Part shown: piece by piece, positions 49,355 to 57,433 of the stretch | Layout: each line of letters starts with the position of its first letter | Numbering within the stretch: the first letter of the stretch is position 1 | From: QHWK01 sp035259385 | Lineage (GTDB): Bacteria; Acidobacteriota; Vicinamibacteria; Vicinamibacterales; CAVVIG01 | Reading direction: 5' to 3' | NCBI GenBank assembly: GCA_035259385.1 | Contig: DATFWL010000194.1 | Span: forward strand, 1-64,000 | Length of the DNA: 64,000 nucleotides | Notes under the pieces: generated by a model | What the model was told of the DNA's origin: nothing | The model's input: the letters and a program-made list of their open reading frames with translations, nothing else | Database searches by the model: none | Translations under genes and position numbers: made by a program

Positions 49355-49873
49355 TCAGACGGGCGATTGCGGTGTGGCGCGCCGCGGCACTGCATTGCGC
49401 ATCCGGATCATCGAGAACTGCAAGGTCGAGGCTGCGACGGCGTCGTGAAGGGTCCACAACTCGGGCAGGATCCGGAGCTCCACGTCACGCTGCAACAAGG
49501 CGGCAATCGCATCGTGGATGTGTTCCACGTGGACCGGAGCCACTGGCGCCCGCGTCACGAAGTAGCCGGCACACTCATCCGCCGGTTCGAAGCCTCCGTC
49601 GGCGAAGTGATACACGTGCAGCTGGCAGCGGCGAACGCGTTCGAACCAGCGCGCCTCGATCGCAACGACCGCCGCGCTCGAGCCGAGGAATTGCCGCACG
49701 TCCGAGGCGGAGGCTCCTCGCCCGGCGTCGAAGGTGACGCGCGGGCAGTCGCGCGGAACGAGGTAGTTGCGCAGGCGATCGGCGTCGATCGCCCAGACGA
49801 GCGACTGGCCGTCACCGGACACCCTGGGCTCGAATCGTTGGATCCCGCCGTCCTCGCTCACGTGAAACAGCAT
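49355..49873 (-). CDS. DUF6886-like protein
   Basis: 172 residues from ATG 49873. The opening MLFHVSEDGGIQRFEPRVSG and the following VWAIDADRLRNYLVPRDCPRVTF, RRCQLHVYHFADGGFEPADECAGYFVTRAPV resemble a conserved bacterial family (DUF6886) of about 170 residues, usually encoded alone. HVSED and the later HVYHF.. His residues hint at a metal or nucleotide site. First gene of the run that ends at 47505. Divergent from the DUF2785 gene at 49909, with 35 bases between the starts. Confidence 0.8.
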   Translation of the reverse strand: MLFHVSEDGGIQRFEPRVSGDGQSLVWAIDADRLRNYLVPRDCPRVTFDAGRGASASDVRQFLGSSAAVVAIEARWFERVRRCQLHVYHFADGGFEPADECAGYFVTRAPVAPVHVEHIHDAIAALLQRDVELRILPELWTLHDAVAASTLQFSMIRMRNAVPRRATPQSPV

Positions 49874-49908
49874 GCAGGCGGTTCCGGGACCTTGACGGCC
49901 GCGACGGG

Positions 49909-50820
49909 GTGACGTCAAATCGCGCCGTGCGCTTCAACCAGCTGCCGATAGCGCTCGCGACGATCCTCGCCGCGGCGTCCGGTGCCATCGCCGCGCCGGC
50001 GCACGACGCCGGGTTCTGGCGCGCGATCGCGCACAACAAATATACTCCGCCGCCGGGCAGCGACGTCCCGGCGCTCGCCGGCGAGCTCGTCGACCTGCTG
50101 CCGTCGCCGGATCCGGAGCTGCGCGACGACATCGCCTACGCGACGCTGGCGAGCTGGATCTATCAGCAGAAGATCCTCGATGCGATCACGATCCGTTCGC
50201 TCGTCGAACGGTTGCTCGCGAACCTGAGGCGCGGCATCGGCGAGCGCGACACCGACAGCGTGTTCGGCCGCTCGTTCTCCGCTCTCATGCTCTCGGTCGT
50301 CGTCGCGAGAGACAACGCTGATCCGTTTCTCGATGTGGGCGCATGGCAGCAGATCGAGTCGGCGGCGCTCGCCTACCTGGCGGCCGAGCAGGATCTCCGC
50401 GGCTACGATCCAGACAAGGGCTGGATGCATTCGGCAGCGCACACCGCCGACCTGCTGAAGTTTCTCGGGCGCAGCCGCTTCCTCGACGTGGCCGGCCAGC
50501 GCCCGCTGCTCGATGCGATTTCAGACAAGCTGACCCACGCGTCGGTGGTGTTCACCCACGGCGAGGACGAGCGATTCGCGCGGGCGGTACTGTCGCTCAC
50601 GGCGCGGGCCGACTTCGACGACCCGGCGTTCGCAGCCTGGCTGCAGCGGGCGAAGCCAACCGTGCCGGAGCATCCGACCGTCGCCCAACTGCGCGCGTCG
50701 CAGAACTGGAAGAACCTGCTGGCCAAGCTGGAGGTGATTCTGTCGAACGACCCGCAGCTCTCCGACCGCGCGGCCGAAGCGCGCGCGGCTCTTCGCGCCG
50801 CGCTCAAACCGCTTTTCTGA
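49909..50820 (+). CDS. DUF2785 protein with signal peptide
   Basis: 303 residues from GTG 49909; GTG 49927 is possible and would trim the front of the signal peptide (VRFNQLPIALATILAAASGAIAAPA). The all-helical DUF2785 domain shows PELRDDIAYATLASWI, GRSFSALMLSVVVARDN, DLRGYDPDKGWMHSAAHTADLLKFLGRSRFL and HGEDERFARAVLSL. Most family members are cytoplasmic, so the signal peptide is notable. Function unknown. It converges on the exported amidase with an 8-base gap. Confidence 0.85.
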   Translation: MTSNRAVRFNQLPIALATILAAASGAIAAPAHDAGFWRAIAHNKYTPPPGSDVPALAGELVDLLPSPDPELRDDIAYATLASWIYQQKILDAITIRSLVERLLANLRRGIGERDTDSVFGRSFSALMLSVVVARDNADPFLDVGAWQQIESAALAYLAAEQDLRGYDPDKGWMHSAAHTADLLKFLGRSRFLDVAGQRPLLDAISDKLTHASVVFTHGEDERFARAVLSLTARADFDDPAFAAWLQRAKPTVPEHPTVAQLRASQNWKNLLAKLEVILSNDPQLSDRAAEARAALRAALKPLF

Positions 50821-50828
50821 GCCTGGGA

Positions 50829-52634
50829 CTAGAACCCGGCGGGCCGTTCCGCCGCGACGCCGAACTTCTGCTCCAACGCGATCCCGATCTGTCCCAGCCG
50901 GCCATCGTCGAACAACCGGCCGACGAGCGTGATGCCGTGCGGCACTCGGCGCGGCGGGTTGAACTTCGGCAGCGGGTTCGCCGGGTCCGGCGCCCAATCG
51001 CTGCGCGCTTCGGTCACCTCGACGAATCCAGCGCGCAGGGTCAGCGACGGGTGGCCGGTGAAGTTCGTGATGGTGAGCTGTTCGTCGCGCAATGACGGCA
51101 CGAGCAGCACGTCCACGTCCCTGAAGAGTCGCGCCATCTCCAGGGCGACCTTGCGCCGCAGCCGGTCGGCCTGCACGACGTCCACTGCCGAGAGGAAGCG
51201 CGCCTGGCGGAACAGGTTCGGCCAGGCGTCCTTCACCTGCACGCGCAGTGTGGCGAGCTGGTCGCTGAGCGCGAGTTCCTCGAACGAGGCGGCGCCTTCG
51301 GCGAACAGAATCGGGTTCAGCGAGCCGTACGGCCAGTCGGGCAGCGTCACTTCCTTCAGCTCGAGGTCGAGCGTCTTCATCGTCTCCATGGCCGCACGAT
51401 CGACGGCCGTCGCGGGGCTTTCCTTCATCCATTGGGCGATGTAGCCGACTTTCAACCCCGCAATCGGCGCCGCGGCATCGAAGTCGAGACGGCTCGGCAC
51501 ACTCGATGGATCGCCGGGGTCAGGTCCGCTGATCGCCTGAAGGACGAGCATGGCGTCTTCGACGCTTCGCGTCATCGGCCCGAGCTTGTCGAGCGACCAG
51601 CACAGCGTCATCGCGCCGGAGCGCGGGACACGGCCGAACGTCGGCCGGAACCCGGTGATGCCGCAGCGCATCGCCGGGCTGACGATGCTCCCGCCGGTCT
51701 CGCTGCCAATCGAGAACGCGACGAGCGCCGCGGCTGTCGCCGCGCCGGGCCCGGCGCTCGAGCCGGACGCACCCTCCTCGAGCAGCCAGGGGTTCATCGT
51801 CTGGCCGCCGAACCAGATGTCGTTGAGCGCGAGCGCGCCGAGCGAGAGCTTGGCGATCAGCACCGCGCCGGCGTCATCGAGCCGCCGGACGACCGCCGAG
51901 TCCTCGGTGGGCACGCGGTTCCTGAACGGCTCCGCGCCGTAGGTGGTCGGGATGTTTCTGGTGTCGAGCAGATCCTTCACGCCGTAGGGGATGCCGTGCA
52001 GCGGACCGCGGTACTTCCCCGACGCGATCTCGGCGTCGGCCTTCCTGGCGCGCGCCAGCGCGTGATCCGTCGTGACGGTAATCACGGATCGGAGCTTTGC
52101 GTCGTGCTGGCTGATGCGGTTCAGATAGATGCCGGTCAGCCGCTCCGAGGTGAGCGCCTTCGACTCGATCCATCGCGCGAGCTGGGTCACCGGAGCAAAC
52201 GCGATCGTCGCGTCGTCAGCCGGCAGCGGGGCGCCGCCGGACTTCGATCGCACGAACCGATCGTGCGGCGGCGGCGGGGCGATGCCAGGCAGCATCGGAT
52301 TCCATAGCGTAGCCGGCGCGTCCGTCGGCGCAATGCTGACCTTGCGAGGGCCGGTCCGCCGCTCGAGGTACGGCGCCATCGACTGGCGCCACGAATCCGC
52401 TGCCTGCTGCCGCTCGGCCGCGGTCATCGTCACCTGCATCAGCTTCTCGGCTTCGGCGAACGTCGCCGCCGATACCACGGGGCCGGACGCAGTGCCGGCG
52501 CCAAAGGTCGGCGGCGCACCTGGCGTCGCGGACGCCGATGGCGACGCTGGAGGCTGACCCTCGTGGCGACAGGCTGCCGCGGAAACCAGAAACCCGAGCG
52601 GCGCCGTGACGAGGAACTGGCGGCGCGTGTTCAT
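50829..52634 (-). CDS. Long amidase-family lipoprotein, Tat signal
   Basis: 601 residues. MNTRRQFLVTAPLGFLVSAAAC combines a Tat motif (TRRQFL) with a lipobox ending in Cys 22. A Pro/Ser/Ala-rich region (to about 50) and an extra 100-residue segment precede the amidase signature: Lys in GIPYGVKDLLDTRN, Gly/Ser loop EEGASGSSAGPGAATAAAL and GSETGGSIVSPAMRCG. These give the Ser-cisSer-Lys triad. The N-terminal extension is not typical of GatA-type enzymes and may anchor the protein to the membrane. An exported amidase with unknown amide substrate, separate from the one at 31398. Confidence 0.89.
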   Translation of the reverse strand: MNTRRQFLVTAPLGFLVSAAACRHEGQPPASPSASATPGAPPTFGAGTASGPVVSAATFAEAEKLMQVTMTAAERQQAADSWRQSMAPYLERRTGPRKVSIAPTDAPATLWNPMLPGIAPPPPHDRFVRSKSGGAPLPADDATIAFAPVTQLARWIESKALTSERLTGIYLNRISQHDAKLRSVITVTTDHALARARKADAEIASGKYRGPLHGIPYGVKDLLDTRNIPTTYGAEPFRNRVPTEDSAVVRRLDDAGAVLIAKLSLGALALNDIWFGGQTMNPWLLEEGASGSSAGPGAATAAALVAFSIGSETGGSIVSPAMRCGITGFRPTFGRVPRSGAMTLCWSLDKLGPMTRSVEDAMLVLQAISGPDPGDPSSVPSRLDFDAAAPIAGLKVGYIAQWMKESPATAVDRAAMETMKTLDLELKEVTLPDWPYGSLNPILFAEGAASFEELALSDQLATLRVQVKDAWPNLFRQARFLSAVDVVQADRLRRKVALEMARLFRDVDVLLVPSLRDEQLTITNFTGHPSLTLRAGFVEVTEARSDWAPDPANPLPKFNPPRRVPHGITLVGRLFDDGRLGQIGIALEQKFGVAAERPAGF

Positions 52635-52637
52635 GCG

Positions 52638-52787
52638 CTACGACCGCTTGAAGAACTGCACCGCCCGCTCGTGACGTTCGGCTGCCGCGCGCGTCGCGAA
52701 CGTCCCGAGGTTGCGCCGCTTGCCCGTCTTCCGATCCTTCTTGCGTGAATAGAGCCGGTACTTCCCCGACGCGAGCTTGCGGATCAT
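52638..52787 (-). CDS. Small basic protein (49 aa)
   Basis: MIRKLASGKYRLYSRKKDRK starts a 49-residue protein at ATG 52787 with GGGAG nine bases upstream. RKTGKRRNLGTFATRAAAERHERAVQFFKRS completes it. The pattern of two short beta strands followed by a helix (RLYSR..TGKRRNLGTF.T..AA..HER) resembles the small Arm/AP2-like DNA-binding modules at integrase N-termini, and near-identical stand-alone proteins are common in soil bacteria. No integrase is present. The stop lies four bases before the amidase start. Too short for a 60-codon cut-off. Confidence 0.78.
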   Translation of the reverse strand: MIRKLASGKYRLYSRKKDRKTGKRRNLGTFATRAAAERHERAVQFFKRS

Positions 52788-52800
52788 CGCACCGCGCTCC

Positions 52801-53409
52801 CTACTGTGGCCGCCTGAACAAGCCTCCGTACACCGCCTTGCCGAGGACGTGTCCCTGAATCGCTTTCATCACGTTCGCGCGCGTCTCGAAGGCATCGGCC
52901 GTCGGCTGGACATCGATCTTGGTGTCGAGCGCGTACAGCTCGAACATGTAGTGATGCTTCGGTCCGTTCGCGCCGGCGCCAGGACCGCGGTACACCTGGC
53001 CGGTGGCGCTGATCTGGAAGCTGCCGTCGGCGAGCTTCGCGCCCTTCGGCACGCTCTCGGGGAGGCCCGTCGCCGTGCCCGGAATGTTCCACACGACCCA
53101 GTGCGCCTGGTCGTCGGTCGTCTTGTTGCGCGCGACATCCATGTCGTGCATGTTGAGCACGAACGACTGTGTGCCTGCCGGCACGTTCGCCCAGGTGATC
53201 GCCGGCGAGGTCCCTTCACCAGGCGCCGCGCCCGGCGCCGCCTGGCTGTACTTCACCGGGATGTCGGTGCCGTCGGGAAACGCGCCGATCGTCATCGTCA
53301 TCGCCGGCGCCGCCGGCGCGCCACCGCGCTGGCCGCGGTCCTGCGCCGCCAGTGGCATCGCGATCAGTGCCGCGATCATCGAAACGAGGAACAGCTGTCT
53401 GGCCCGCAT
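52801..53409 (-). CDS. YbhB/YbcL-type PEBP family protein (exported), copy 2
   Basis: 202 residues from ATG 53409 (GAGGAGAAG upstream). The signal peptide (LFLVSMIAALIAMPLAAQD) precedes the PEBP domain: FPDGTDIPVKYSQAAPGA, FVLNMHDMDVARNK, HWVVWNIPGTATGLPESVPKG, HHYMFELYALDTKIDVQP and GHVLGKAVYGGLFRRP. Relative to copy 1 it lacks the long Gly-rich spacer and is closer to copy 3. It is next to the small basic gene on the same strand. Confidence 0.9.
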   Translation of the reverse strand: MRARQLFLVSMIAALIAMPLAAQDRGQRGGAPAAPAMTMTIGAFPDGTDIPVKYSQAAPGAAPGEGTSPAITWANVPAGTQSFVLNMHDMDVARNKTTDDQAHWVVWNIPGTATGLPESVPKGAKLADGSFQISATGQVYRGPGAGANGPKHHYMFELYALDTKIDVQPTADAFETRANVMKAIQGHVLGKAVYGGLFRRPQ

Positions 53410-53493
53410 GATGTTCTTCTCCTCATCGTGAGAGAGCACGCTCGAGGACTTCAAAGGCGGCGCGAGTGTAGCATGGCGTCCGATGAGGCGCCG

Positions 53494-53865
53494 TCACCGG
53501 CGCTTCTTCTTCGCCGCTGGCTGTTTCTTCTTCGTGGTCGGCTTGGGCGCGAGCGAACCGACGTACGCGTAGCTGAGGTCGAAGAACCGCTGCAGCTCGC
53601 GCGTTTTCATCAGCAGCGCGTCCGGCACGACGACGTACTCGGGCATGACCGTGCCGTACTGTTCGCACAGCGTCGTCTTGTAGCGCTTCAGGAACGCGGT
53701 CCGCTCCTCGGCGGGCAGGCGCAGCGCCAGCTTGCCGTCCTTCGTCAGAACGCTGAACATGTGGCCGTTCAGCGACGTGTACGGCATGGTCGCGCCCTTG
53801 CGCTCCACGCGAGGGTTGGTGGCGACGAGCCGTTCGTAGAGGTCCAGCGCGGTGTCCCTGTCCAC
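53494..53865 (-). CDS. TfoX-like small protein with Lys-rich tail
   Basis: 123 residues. MDRDTALDLYERLVATNPRV starts a compact domain continued by YTSLNGHMFSVLTKDGKLALRLPAEERTAFLKRYKTTLC and EQYGTVMPEYVVVPDALLMKT, which looks like the TfoX/Sxy N-terminal fold and has many close relatives annotated as such or as hypothetical. The last 20 residues (APKPTTKKKQPAAKKKRR) are Lys/Pro-rich and may bind nucleic acid. No competence genes are nearby, and the call rests on fold resemblance only. Confidence 0.78.
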   Translation of the reverse strand: MDRDTALDLYERLVATNPRVERKGATMPYTSLNGHMFSVLTKDGKLALRLPAEERTAFLKRYKTTLCEQYGTVMPEYVVVPDALLMKTRELQRFFDLSYAYVGSLAPKPTTKKKQPAAKKKRR

Positions 53866-53883
53866 AACATGCCTCCCGGCGAA

Positions 53884-54387
53884 CTACGTTGCCCATTCGC
53901 AGAACGCCGCGTCGAGCGTCGTCGTCGTTCCGCCGGGCGCATCCGGCGGCGGAAATGGAGCGCGGAAGGTGAACGCGTCCGCCGACGGTCCGCGCTCCTT
54001 CAGGATTAGCAGCCGCTCCTTCGCCTCCGCGACGGTCGGGAGGTGCCCGGCAGGCACCCACCACAGCGCCAGGATCGGCCCGTCGATCGGCTCGAACCAC
54101 CGCGACCGATCGCGCAGCGGGGCGACGTGCGCGCTCCTGTAGACGAACTGCTGGAGCGCTTCGAGCGATTCCCACACCGACATGTTGATCGCCATCCGCT
54201 CGTCGTCGTACGGGCGGATCGCAGTGGCGTTGCCATCTTCCGTCTGGAGCCGCCACACGAATCCCGGACTGCGGTCGGCGAGCGCATTGATTGGATCGAG
54301 CTGCGCGCGGAAGCCCGCGATGAGTGGATCGTCAATCGGCGCGCGCAAACGCCCGATGTTCACCTGTGCAAGATGGAAGCGCGTCAC
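53884..54387 (-). CDS. DUF3291 family protein
   Basis: 167 residues from GTG 54387, whose ribosome site (GGAG, seven bases upstream) lies in the end of the preceding gene. Family strings: FHLAQVNIGRLRAPIDDPLIAGFRAQLDPINALADRSPGFVWRLQT, then NMSVWESLEALQQFVYRSAHV and RRRWFEP-like RSRWFEPIDGPILALWWVPAGHLPTVAEAKERL. DUF3291 adopts a dimeric alpha+beta-barrel fold, as in many monooxygenase-like or haem-associated proteins. No catalytic data exist. Overlapping stop/start region with the membrane protein at 54389. Confidence 0.88.
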   Translation of the reverse strand: MTRFHLAQVNIGRLRAPIDDPLIAGFRAQLDPINALADRSPGFVWRLQTEDGNATAIRPYDDERMAINMSVWESLEALQQFVYRSAHVAPLRDRSRWFEPIDGPILALWWVPAGHLPTVAEAKERLLILKERGPSADAFTFRAPFPPPDAPGGTTTTLDAAFCEWAT

Positions 54388-54388
54388 G

Positions 54389-54895
54389 TCATCTCTCCTT
54401 CATGGGCCGCTTCGCCGACGCGACGATCGGCAGGCCGACGAACGGGATGTGCCCGAAGAACTGCACCCACCAGCGGAACGTGATCGGCGTCGGCCGCCGC
54501 GTGAGCGCCGGAATCACCACCAGCGACATCACCATCCAGATGGCCGGTCCGTAGACCGACGCGACGCCGATGACACCGAAACGCGCGGTGACCATCCGAC
54601 GGATCCGCGCCGATCGCATCGCGCCGAACACGAATACCCCGGACCAGGTGAACGCCACCGCGCAGTGCATCAGCAGGCCGAGTGAGACCATCCGCGCGCC
54701 GCCGTTGAGCGCGGCAGCGCCGACGACCGTCGCCGCGACACCCTGCCACAGACGCGCGACCGTCGATCCGTAGGCCGCGACGCTGAGCACGCTCGAGAAC
54801 AGGCCGTCGGTCACCGCGGTCGCGACGCCCGCGCGCGCGAACCGCGCGACGGCGTCCCGCGACTCGATCGATCGATGTGCAGAAGGCGATGTCAT
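54389..54895 (-). CDS. Four-helix membrane protein, unknown
   Basis: 168 residues from ATG 54895; a longer upstream frame is a shadow. Four hydrophobic segments (SSVLSVAAYGSTVARLWQGVAATVVGAAAL, VSLGLLMHCAVAFTWSGVFVFGA, GVIGVASVYGPAIWMVMSLVVI, WWVQFFGHIPFVGLPIVAS) are joined by short loops. Positive-inside bias suggests both ends are cytoplasmic. No family recognised. It is followed within two bases by the DUF3291 gene, so the pair is co-transcribed. Confidence 0.75.
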   Translation of the reverse strand: MTSPSAHRSIESRDAVARFARAGVATAVTDGLFSSVLSVAAYGSTVARLWQGVAATVVGAAALNGGARMVSLGLLMHCAVAFTWSGVFVFGAMRSARIRRMVTARFGVIGVASVYGPAIWMVMSLVVIPALTRRPTPITFRWWVQFFGHIPFVGLPIVASAKRPMKER

Positions 54896-54911
54896 TGGCT
54901 GCCGGCCGAGG

Positions 54912-55703
54912 TCAGGTCGTCGAGGCCGCGGGAATGCTCGCCCTGGCCTCGTCGCACTCATGGTCCACGCCGATCGGGTGAAGAAAGACCGTCTCGTTCT
55001 GGCGAAGATAACCGATGGCGGTCTCGACGACATCACGCGAGCGCATCAGGCGAGCCTCGGCATGGCCGACCACGCCTCGCACCTGCCGGCGCGCGCGGTC
55101 GAGCCACGGATCGAGCAGGTCGAAGTTCTGGCAGCAGTGGTCGATCTCCTCGTACGGATGCCGGACGAGACGGCCGTCGCGGAGCACGGTCACATACTTC
55201 GAACGGCGATAGCGGACCCCCGCCATCGTCTCCGCGAGGTGAATCGTCGTGTTCGCATCATGTCCGATGCCGAGCAGCAGCACCTGGCCGTCGGCCTCGT
55301 AGACGCGGCCGACCGGACTGTCGAGGCCATGCGGCACGTCGAGCGGATGGTCCGCGGTGATGATCGCAGCGCGCGGGCCGGCCGCTGCGAACGCGTGCGG
55401 GCTGTTGCTGCGCAGGGCGCCGGGAAGCGTCCGAAAGACCTCCGCGACGATTCCCATGCCGGCGCATGCCGTGGCAGCCGCGTCGAACGGACGATCGTCG
55501 TCGTCGCTCATGCTCGGCATGACGAGCGTACCGTCGGCCCCCAGCGCCTCACGGAGCGCCGCAATCAACCCGCGCGGCCCTTCGTCGATCGGCCCGATTT
55601 TAGAAAACGCCGTGTGCACGAGGACGATGCCGCCGGGTCTGACGCCGAGCTCGGTGAGCTGGCGCGTCACCTCGCGTCTCGAGAGCGGTGAGCGGGTCGT
55701 CAC
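54912..55703 (-). CDS. AAC(3)-family N-acetyltransferase
   Basis: 263 residues from GTG 55703; the frame upstream is shadow. The AAC(3) fold is shown by LGVRPGGIVLVHTAFSKIGPIDEGPRGLIAALREALG, GTLVMPSMS, RSNSPHAFAAAGPRA, and VLLLGIGHDANTTIHLAETMAG. The last block is the strongest match. Family members acetylate position 3 of aminoglycosides or other amines, or act in nonribosomal systems. RSNSPHA differs from the usual RSxHPxxS, where His is catalytic, so activity on classical aminoglycosides is doubtful. It lies 16 bases upstream of the membrane protein gene at 54895. Confidence 0.84.
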   Translation of the reverse strand: MTTRSPLSRREVTRQLTELGVRPGGIVLVHTAFSKIGPIDEGPRGLIAALREALGADGTLVMPSMSDDDDRPFDAAATACAGMGIVAEVFRTLPGALRSNSPHAFAAAGPRAAIITADHPLDVPHGLDSPVGRVYEADGQVLLLGIGHDANTTIHLAETMAGVRYRRSKYVTVLRDGRLVRHPYEEIDHCCQNFDLLDPWLDRARRQVRGVVGHAEARLMRSRDVVETAIGYLRQNETVFLHPIGVDHECDEARASIPAASTT

Positions 55704-55877
55704 GCCTCGATGCCTCTCGACTCGGCCGGCCGATTTCCATGGTGTGATACGGCTCCAGCCGCCGCACGGGTCCCGTATCGCGGCCGCTCGCGCGCGCCGG
55801 GCTCGCTGGATGCGAGAGCAGGTCCACGGGCAGCGCGCTCGGTCCGACCGGTCGACGTCATGCAAGTACTCCAGCGG

Positions 55878-56144
55878 CTACTCGAACTTGTCCAGGTCCC
55901 TGAACATCACGCCCAACGCGAGCAGGTCGAGGGCCGCGACGTAGGTGACGAACAGAAACGGAGTGTAGACGGTCGTGATGAAGGAAACGTACGACAACCC
56001 CGCGTAGCCAGCCACCCACAGCAGCACGAGCAGAACGACCGATCGGAGTCGCAGGCTGCGAAGCACCACCCCAAGCACGAGCAATGCGACGAACACCACG
56101 TTGACGGAGATCGCTCCCGGAACATTGTAGTTTCTCGGATCCAT
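55878..56144 (-). CDS. Small membrane protein (88 aa)
   Basis: MDPRNYNVPG starts an 88-residue protein with three hydrophobic stretches (ISVNVVFVALLVLGVVL, SVVLLVLLWVAGYAGLSYV, YTPFLFVTYVAALDLLALGVMF). AAGGA lies just upstream of the ATG at 56144. No family recognised. It is isolated: the next plus-strand gene begins at 56354 and the AAC(3)-like gene is 174 bases away. Confidence 0.7.
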   Translation of the reverse strand: MDPRNYNVPGAISVNVVFVALLVLGVVLRSLRLRSVVLLVLLWVAGYAGLSYVSFITTVYTPFLFVTYVAALDLLALGVMFRDLDKFE

Positions 56145-56353
56145 GGTCCTTGCGCATGCACGGCCGCTGCGACGACGTGAAACGAGCAGATCGCGTGAAT
56201 GGCGCGGCGCGATGATGACTCGAAGAAGATCGACCGTTACCTGACGGCCGACGGTCGGGAGTATACGGCCAGACGGAAACGGATCGTGATGTCGTCAGTA
56301 AGTCAAATGGCGCGCGGCACCTCGCTTGCGTCCGCATCTGAAGGAGGTCGCCG
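56145..56353. other. Divergent intergenic region
   Basis: 209 bases separate the small membrane gene from the MPRGSKEKYTD-type gene. AAGGAGGT ends 7 bases before the ATG at 56354. No promoter hexamers, repeats or RNA elements could be identified with confidence. Confidence 0.5.
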
Positions 56354-56731
56354 ATGCCACGGGGAAGCAAGGAGAAATACACCGACACGCAGAAGCGCCA
56401 GGTGGAGCACATCGAGGAGGGCTACCGGGCGGCCGCATCGGAGGTGAGCGATGACAACGACGCGTCAGCGGCAGGCGGCGCGGCGCAACATCAGGGAGGC
56501 GGCGGCAGCCGCGAGACGGAAACGAACCATCGCGCACCTGCCCAAGCGGACGCGAACGGCGCTCGGCAAGCAGGCCGCGAGAGTCGCACAGCGGCGGCGG
56601 CGCGCCGGCTGACGCCAGAACTCCAGGAAGTTGGCGCGCGGCCGCGGCTCCGCTTCACGACGTGCGTTACTGCCGGTGGAAGCGCGCCACGAGAACCGCC
56701 TTGCCGAGCACATGGCCGTCCATCGCGTTGA
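56354..56731 (+). CDS. MPRGSKEKYTD-type small protein with aberrant tail
   Basis: A strong ribosome site (AAGGAGGT) precedes ATG 56354. The first 24 residues (MPRGSKEKYTDTQKRQVEHI, then EEGY) match a family of about 60-residue cytoplasmic proteins in which a GVS..EAE.RAWATVNK.SGGG tail follows. Here the sequence leaves the family after EEGYR and runs on as Ala/Gly/Arg-rich residues to 56731. That tail lies over the start of the next gene (56451) in another frame. The gene has probably lost its 3' half, and the translated tail is out-of-frame sequence. Possibly still expressed as an oddity. Confidence 0.55.
   Translation: MPRGSKEKYTDTQKRQVEHIEEGYRAAASEVSDDNDASAAGGAAQHQGGGGSRETETNHRAPAQADANGARQAGRESRTAAAARRLTPELQEVGARPRLRFTTCVTAGGSAPREPPCRAHGRPSR
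56451..56612 (+). CDS. Small Arg/Ala-rich basic protein (53 aa)
   Basis: ATG 56451 follows GGAGGTGA, an excellent ribosome site. The 53 residues (MTTTRQRQAARRNIREAAAA, then KRTIAHLPKRTRTALGKQAA) are a basic, helical pattern common in soil bacteria. Such proteins are usually encoded near the MPRGSKEKYTD family, as here. The frame differs from the long ORF at 56354. Functions such as chromosome- or plasmid-associated protein have been guessed for relatives, without proof. The codon pattern (GC3-rich) supports this frame over the overlapping one. Confidence 0.8.
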   Translation: MTTTRQRQAARRNIREAAAAARRKRTIAHLPKRTRTALGKQAARVAQRRRRAG

Positions 56732-57305
56732 TCACAGCGGTCCTCGTCGCGGCTGCCTCCTGAGGCGTGCCCTGAGGCACGTCGACCTTGGTGTCGAGCG
56801 CGTAGAGCTCGAACGTGTAGTGATGGTACGGTCCAGGCGGCGCGCCTGGTCCCATATACGCGTTCGATCGCAGGCTCACCTGCCGCGTCCCGTCAGGCAG
56901 CTCGCCGGCGGCGGCGCCTTCCGGCAGCCCGGTTGACGTGCCCGGAATGTTCCACACCAGCCAGTGCGTGATGTCCATCTTCGATCCCTTGTTGAGCACC
57001 GGCTCTGGATCGTGCATGAGCAGCACGAAACTCTGCGTGCCGGCCGGAACCTGCGACCACTTGAGCTCGGGGGAGGGCGCGGTGGCGCCGGCAGCCTGCG
57101 TGTACTTGTCGGGAATGACCCCGCCGTCTTCCCACGCCGTGGACGTCATGATCAGCGGAGGGGTCGCAGGACCGCGGCCGCCGCCGCGTGCCTGTCCGCC
57201 GCCGGCCGGCGGTGTCTGCGTCTGCGCACCGATCGACGCAACCGTCGTCAGCGAGAGTGAAGCGGCCATCGTCGTGGTCAGCAGTCGGCGGAAATTCCGT
57301 CGCAT
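56667..57305 (-). CDS. YbhB/YbcL-type PEBP family protein (exported), copy 3
   Basis: 212 residues from ATG 57305 (AAGGAG nine bases upstream). The signal peptide (LLTTTMAASLSLTTVASIGA) and a Gly/Arg-rich spacer precede the PEBP core: WEDGGVIPDKYTQAAGAT, FVLLMHDPEPVLNKGSK, HWLVWNIPGTSTGLPEG, HHYTFELYALDTKVDVPQ, GHVLGKAVLVARFHR. Together with copies at 23001 and 52801 this is a three-member exported set. Its 3' end overlaps the tail of the convergent ORF at 56354. Confidence 0.9.
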   Translation of the reverse strand: MRRNFRRLLTTTMAASLSLTTVASIGAQTQTPPAGGGQARGGGRGPATPPLIMTSTAWEDGGVIPDKYTQAAGATAPSPELKWSQVPAGTQSFVLLMHDPEPVLNKGSKMDITHWLVWNIPGTSTGLPEGAAAGELPDGTRQVSLRSNAYMGPGAPPGPYHHYTFELYALDTKVDVPQGTPQEAAATRTAVINAMDGHVLGKAVLVARFHRQ

Positions 57306-57433
57306 CTCTGTCGGCTCCTTCGTAACGGGGAACGCGCCGCGCGGGATTATACCCGCCAGGCGAAAAGGCGACGAGCGCCGTATCATCAATGCCCGGTTCA
57401 ACGCGAGCGCCGTCGCTCGAGGAGCTGCTGCCG

